Source: Chrysomallon squamiferum
Lineage: Eukaryota > Mollusca > Gastropoda > Neomphalida > Peltospiridae
Assembly (NCBI GenBank): GCA_012295275.1
Contig: CM022670.1
Location: 21,528,646-21,592,645, forward strand
DNA: 64,000 nucleotides
Reading direction: 5' to 3'
A program made the position numbers and the translations under genes. A model generated the notes under the pieces. That model did not search any database, was not told the DNA's origin, and worked only from the letters and a program-made list of their open reading frames with translations. Shown here piece by piece: positions 60,144 through 64,000 of the stretch (within the stretch, counting starts at the first letter, position 1; each line of letters begins with the position of its first letter).

Positions 60144-62007
60144 ATGTCGGCGCTCATTCTCTTACTTCTTTTCACGAAAACGACGTCAGCAAACGTCTTC
60201 ACTGCCGAACAGACGGCTGAAATAGAAGACTACGTCAACGCCGTAGTCACTTGTAAATCTACTATCGGACTGACTGTGACGGTGGTGAAGAACAATGATA
60301 CGTGGACAAGAGGATTCGGACTGGCAGACAGAGAGAAAAACATCTCGGTTAACGCCAACACTCTGTTTGGCATTGGTTCACTCACCAAAGCGTTCACCTC
60401 GGCACTGTTGGCGATGTCGTTAAACGATTCTGAAGGAAAGTAAGCGCATTAATGAAATTGTTTTATATTTACATATTCTGACTGCTACTGCTACTACTAC
60501 TGCTACACTTCTACTACTTCTACTACTGCTACACTTCTACTACTACTACTACTACTACTACTATCGCTGCGACAGATACTCTTACTACTATACTTCTATT
60601 ACTGCTACCTACTACTATTATTATTACAACTGGTAGTATATACATGAAGGTTTATATATCTATTATACACACAGACACACTTATCAAAACATTTTAAGAA
60701 TGAAACTATATTTTCAGTATTATTTTCTGAAAATCCATTTTGCTAGATAGTTCGTGATGTGATTCTTGATATTATTCCGTGTTAACGAAAGTTGGGTCTA
60801 AGCAACCCAGAAATAAATTCAAGTCTGCTATCATTCTAATTCTCATTGCCAGAACGTGTTTGTACTGGTACAGAAACTAGAGCCGACTGAAAAGGTCTGA
60901 CGAGTGGACATTACTGCCTTTTTCACAAAAATGCTTCACTCGCAACCTTTGCACATGCGTATCGTTGTAGACATAACACATAATTTCTCTGTGAATGGAT
61001 CTTCACTGAATCAACGGTACAGGTTCTAAATTCGATGTTGTAACGATATTAACTGACCGCTGGTTCTCCCAATCTGCAGTAGATTCGGACAGGGACAATC
61101 TTGCAGGGCAACAATGCCACACCTCCTCTTTCCAAGGTTTTAGCAGACTTTCTTTAGCAGGACAGTGTTTGTTGTCAGGATGGATCGACCTGCACATTAG
61201 TTTTATTTGGCTCCAATGCAGCACGTCTGGAATGAGTTGGCAGGCGAGAATACACCCCATGAATTGTTCAGACGTCATATCATGAGGCTACAATGTATCG
61301 AATGTTGTCGTGGCACAGATATATATTCACACGCTGTTAATCAAATCTGCTGATGTGTAGGCTCCATATTTAAACTCTCCAACTTTGGCAGTATGTCAAG
61401 AGAGTAACTTTTAAATCGATACATTTATTAATAGTTTTCAATAAATAAGGACAAACAACAAAAGTTTTGGATGTAGTCTATTACTTTTTGCCCCTTAAAT
61501 TCTTTTGATTAGTATATGCTAGTATATAGGACGTACATATCGGGTCAATTGCCAGTTTCATAATGTACTTTTTGAGTTACTTATTATAAACAGAATGTCT
61601 AAATGTAAAGCCACCATTAGAAGCACACAAGCAGTATCATTCGTTAATATTTCCCAAACATTAAACACTGACAAAACTAGGAGTATTAGGGGCACTAAGT
61701 AGCGAATGTATCACAGTGCTTTTCGTGGCTACATCAAACCTTTAATGATTTGACTTTAATTATTATTAATTCATTCTTTTAATGTTAAATTATTGTTACT
61801 GGACGTGTTCAACTTTATTTTTTATTTTAATTTTGTATTCTGGTTCGTTGTCTCGTCTCTGCTAAGTGTTGAAACATTAACATAGTTCATGTAGAAGCTG
61901 TCTAATAAATATAAGTGGATATACTATACTATTTCCTTATATTTCTTACTTTTTAATAAAAATAAGATAAATTAATAATAAAGTAACAAATAATAATAAA
62001 ATTGACA

Positions 62008-62039
<32 letters not shown>

Positions 62040-63213
62040 AAACCAAATAAAAAAAAAAAAAAAAAAAAAAAAGAGAATCCAGAAATAATATATAATATAT
62101 ATACTTTTTTATAAAAATAAGATAAATTAATAATAAAGTAACAAATAATAATAAAACTGACACAAAAAAACCAACCAAAAAAAAAAAAAAAAAAAAAAAA
62201 ACCCTACAACAACTCAGAAATAATAATATCAAAAAACAAAACAAAGAAAAAAACACATAACAATTATGTATTCTGTAAACAGACACACAGGAACTGAAGG
62301 CCCATCATTTTTTCTTGTTGCTTATTATATCATCATGTTTAAATCTAGTCAAGATTATGTGGCTAAACATAACATCACTATATTCCTTTCCCTCTGTTAG
62401 ATACAATTACACATCAAAACTGACAGACATATTGGGTGATGATTTCAAGATGGCTGATCCTGAGATAACAAGGGAGGCAACTCTAAGAGACATTCTAGCA
62501 CACAGAACGGGACTCAATCCTGCTACGATAGGCTTGTTGTCTGGCCAGTTAGAAAACGTTACAAGGCGCGATTTTGTCAGGTAATTAAATTTTATTCAAA
62601 ATGTCTTTAAATTATGTCATTGGGTTAATCTGTGTATGTGTACGTGCGCGTGTGTGTGTGTGTGTAAAATACACCATACTCTTTTTCTTCCTTAGTATTA
62701 TTTCTTTCCACAAGAAACAGTACAGGAAACATAATTTAATAACCGTAAGATCTACACTGTGATAAGATTTCAAGACGAGTGATCATGGCATACTAAGGGA
62801 GACAATTCTGTGTAGCTATTATGATCAGACAAGATAATTAATTAGGTAGCATTTTGAAAAGGAACAATTATTTTAAAAACCCTACTGAAAATGAGCGACT
62901 ACAAATATTTTACGAGCCTCTTTTTGTTATAAATGTTTATGATTTTCAGACGATTACGCTTCTTAAGAAAGATTTCTGATTTTCGCGATCGGTTCGTCTA
63001 CAACAACTGGATGTATCTACTAGTAGGTCACGTTATCGAAGTTCTCAGCAAGGAATCATGGGAGAAAACTCTTTACAAAAGACTTCTTAAACCACTGGGC
63101 ATGACAACGACTAGAATTCTGGGATACGATTTGAAGACGACATCCGGTAATGTGGCTCAGCCTTATGCGGTTGTTGAAAATAAAATTGTGAAAACAAGTT
63201 CCGAAATTTACAG
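60144..63213 (+). CDS. Secreted serine beta-lactamase-like protein, 5' part
   Basis: Exons 60144-60439, 62401-62580 and 62950-63213 join in phase to about 246 residues. The gene continues past the right edge (donor at 63214, open phase 2). The ATG at 60144 is chosen because a signal peptide follows (MSALILLLLFTKTTSA). The frame is open upstream but has no ATG near. Family hallmarks: the SxxK nucleophile motif in FGIGSLTKAFTS (about residue 80), the DILAHRTGL block of class C beta-lactamase/DD-peptidase relatives, and the YxN motif in FVYNNWMYLLVGHVIE. The third motif (HxG/KTG) should lie beyond the window. Animal members include mitochondrial LACTB and secreted forms such as the mollusc shell protein gigasin-6. 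The signal peptide fits a secreted esterase or peptidase, or a matrix protein. Substrate unknown. Intron 1 carries a decayed Tc1-type transposase. Confidence 0.93.
60485..60575. repeat. ACT/GCT imperfect trinucleotide repeat
   Basis: Interrupted ACT units in intron 1 of the beta-lactamase-like gene, starting 45 bases after the donor. Confidence 0.9.
60930..61300 (+). mobile_element. Decayed Tc1-type transposase fragment
   Basis: Near 61094-61270 the plus strand keeps the pattern of the Tc1/IS630 DDE domain in broken frames: GACAATCTTGCAGGGCAACA resembles the DNARPH region, GACTTTCTTTAGCAGG the following helix, and CACGTCTGGAATGAGTTGGC the HVWDELGRR region that holds the last catalytic acid. 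No continuous frame remains, and no terminal inverted repeats were found. A short frame on the opposite strand is a shadow. Recognition is from the spacing and wording of these motifs, so it is moderately sure. Confidence 0.65.
61955..62205 (+). repeat. Two copies of an A-rich 150-bp unit
   Basis: AAAATAAGATAAATTAATAA, TAAAGTAACAAATAATAATA and TGACACAAAAAAA occur in the same order at about 61957-62038 and 62112-62200, each ending in long poly-A. Confidence 0.92.
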
Positions 63214-63269
63214 GTAAAACCATCGATCCATTTTGTTTAATTATTTCATGCTTGGAATTTCTTCATTTC

Positions 63270-63440
63270 TTTAATTAATTACTGTTGGTCACCAGTGTTA
63301 TTTATTTATTTATTTATTTGACAAGAAATACATTTTTTAATGTGTCAGTTCTGAATGTCATGCTTTGCATATCCAATTCGATTCGATTTTTGTGTTTTCG
63401 TAAGTTCGATTATTGGAGAAAACGGATAACTGGGGAAAAA
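63270..63440 (+). repeat. Direct duplication, copy 1
   Basis: TTAATTACTGTTGG, CACCAGTGTT, a TTTA tract, GACAAGAAATACATTTTTTA, GAATGTCATGCTTTG and ATCCAATTCGATTCGA appear in order. The same order recurs at 63562-63745 with a few substitutions. Confidence 0.9.
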
Positions 63441-63561
63441 GGGAAAACTATCTGGTCAGCCGTTTACATAAATAAATAGTAAACAAAGTTCCCTCAGTCT
63501 CCTCCCTCCTCCAAAAAAGAAGAAGAAAAGAAACAAAAATCCCTCACATTAAAAATGAAAT

Positions 63562-63745
63562 TCGAATAAATTAATTACTGTTGGCACCAGTGTTTCTTAT
63601 TTATTTATTTATTTATTTATTTGACAAGAAATACATTTTTTAATATGTCAATTATGAATGTCATGCTTTGAATATCCAGTTCGATTCGAATTCGTTATGA
63701 ATTTTTATTCGATTCAATTTTTGTGTTTTTGTGATTTCGAATATT
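63562..63745 (+). repeat. Direct duplication, copy 2
   Basis: The second copy of 63270-63440, about 290 bp downstream. Confidence 0.9.
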
Positions 63746-64000
63746 TATTTATTTCATTTTATTTCATTTATTTATTGTTACTATTAACTTATTGAGATTT
63801 AAAATATATACTGAGCTGAATATTTCTTCATCAGCTTCCTCTGATGCACTTGGTTATTCACAAAGATAGTAGCGATTCGAAATACAGTTAAATTCAATCA
63901 AAAAACTATTTCGCAAGTCCATGCTTCTGTTGATTGTTAAAAATAAGTAAATACATATACTGAACGCAAAGTTTCTAACAAGTAAGGCTATTAATAATTT

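Larger units (their letters stand above)
63214..64000. other. Right-edge intron of the beta-lactamase-like gene
   Basis: No further exon recognised before the edge. It contains a direct duplication of about 170 bp (63270-63440 and 63562-63745) with the shared block GACAAGAAATACATTTTTTA and TTCGATTCGA. Confidence 0.6.

Noticed and set aside
61003-61278. 91-residue minus-strand frame in the beta-lactamase-like intron
   Set aside because: It is the opposite strand of the decayed Tc1-type transposase.

Overview
The window looks like nuclear DNA of a lophotrochozoan invertebrate, most likely a mollusc (inference). It is AT-rich and dense in long microsatellites, its introns of a few hundred bases to several kb carry GT-AG borders, and it holds a protostome-style Toll-like receptor, an LRR-Ig receptor, a type II membrane collagen-like protein and a secreted beta-lactamase-fold protein. 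No prokaryotic, viral, rRNA or tRNA gene was seen.

Layout. 1-5571: no gene recognised. 5572-15247 (-): TFIIIA (nine C2H2 fingers, nine exons). Its 5.2-kb first intron is full of repeats and an extra ORF (12609-13247). 16821-18233 (+): intact single-exon LRR-Ig membrane protein. 20229-22283 (+): Toll-like receptor pseudogene. 22284-27350: repeat-rich, no gene. 27351-30589 (-): six-exon gene for a 259-aa protein that I do not recognise. 31426-44757 (+): complete EXOC1/Sec3 in 25 exons (888 aa). 46715-47095 (-): NDUFB7, single exon. 47695-51243 (+): seven-exon type II transmembrane collagen-like gene (301 aa). 51810-52881 and 56504-57480 (-): two tandem paralogous three-exon genes of an unrecognised small basic family ending in CTWC. 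60144-63213 (+): first three exons of a secreted serine beta-lactamase-like gene that runs off the right edge.

The genes do not form a functional cluster. Three are core cellular genes (5S rRNA transcription and storage, exocytosis, mitochondrial complex I), two are receptor-type LRR genes, and the rest are extracellular or unknown. Several are divergent pairs (TFIIIA/LRR-Ig, the 259-aa gene/EXOC1, NDUFB7/collagen-like), and ETS-like motifs lie between the last two pairs.

The least explained parts are the CTWC paralogue pair with an inverted duplication around one copy, the structured insertion in TFIIIA intron 1 bounded by near-identical 144-bp direct repeats, and a 52-bp minisatellite that has copied an EXOC1 splice donor several times. 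Gene models were built by hand from reading frame, splice consensus and phase. The summed exon lengths of every complete gene are multiples of three.
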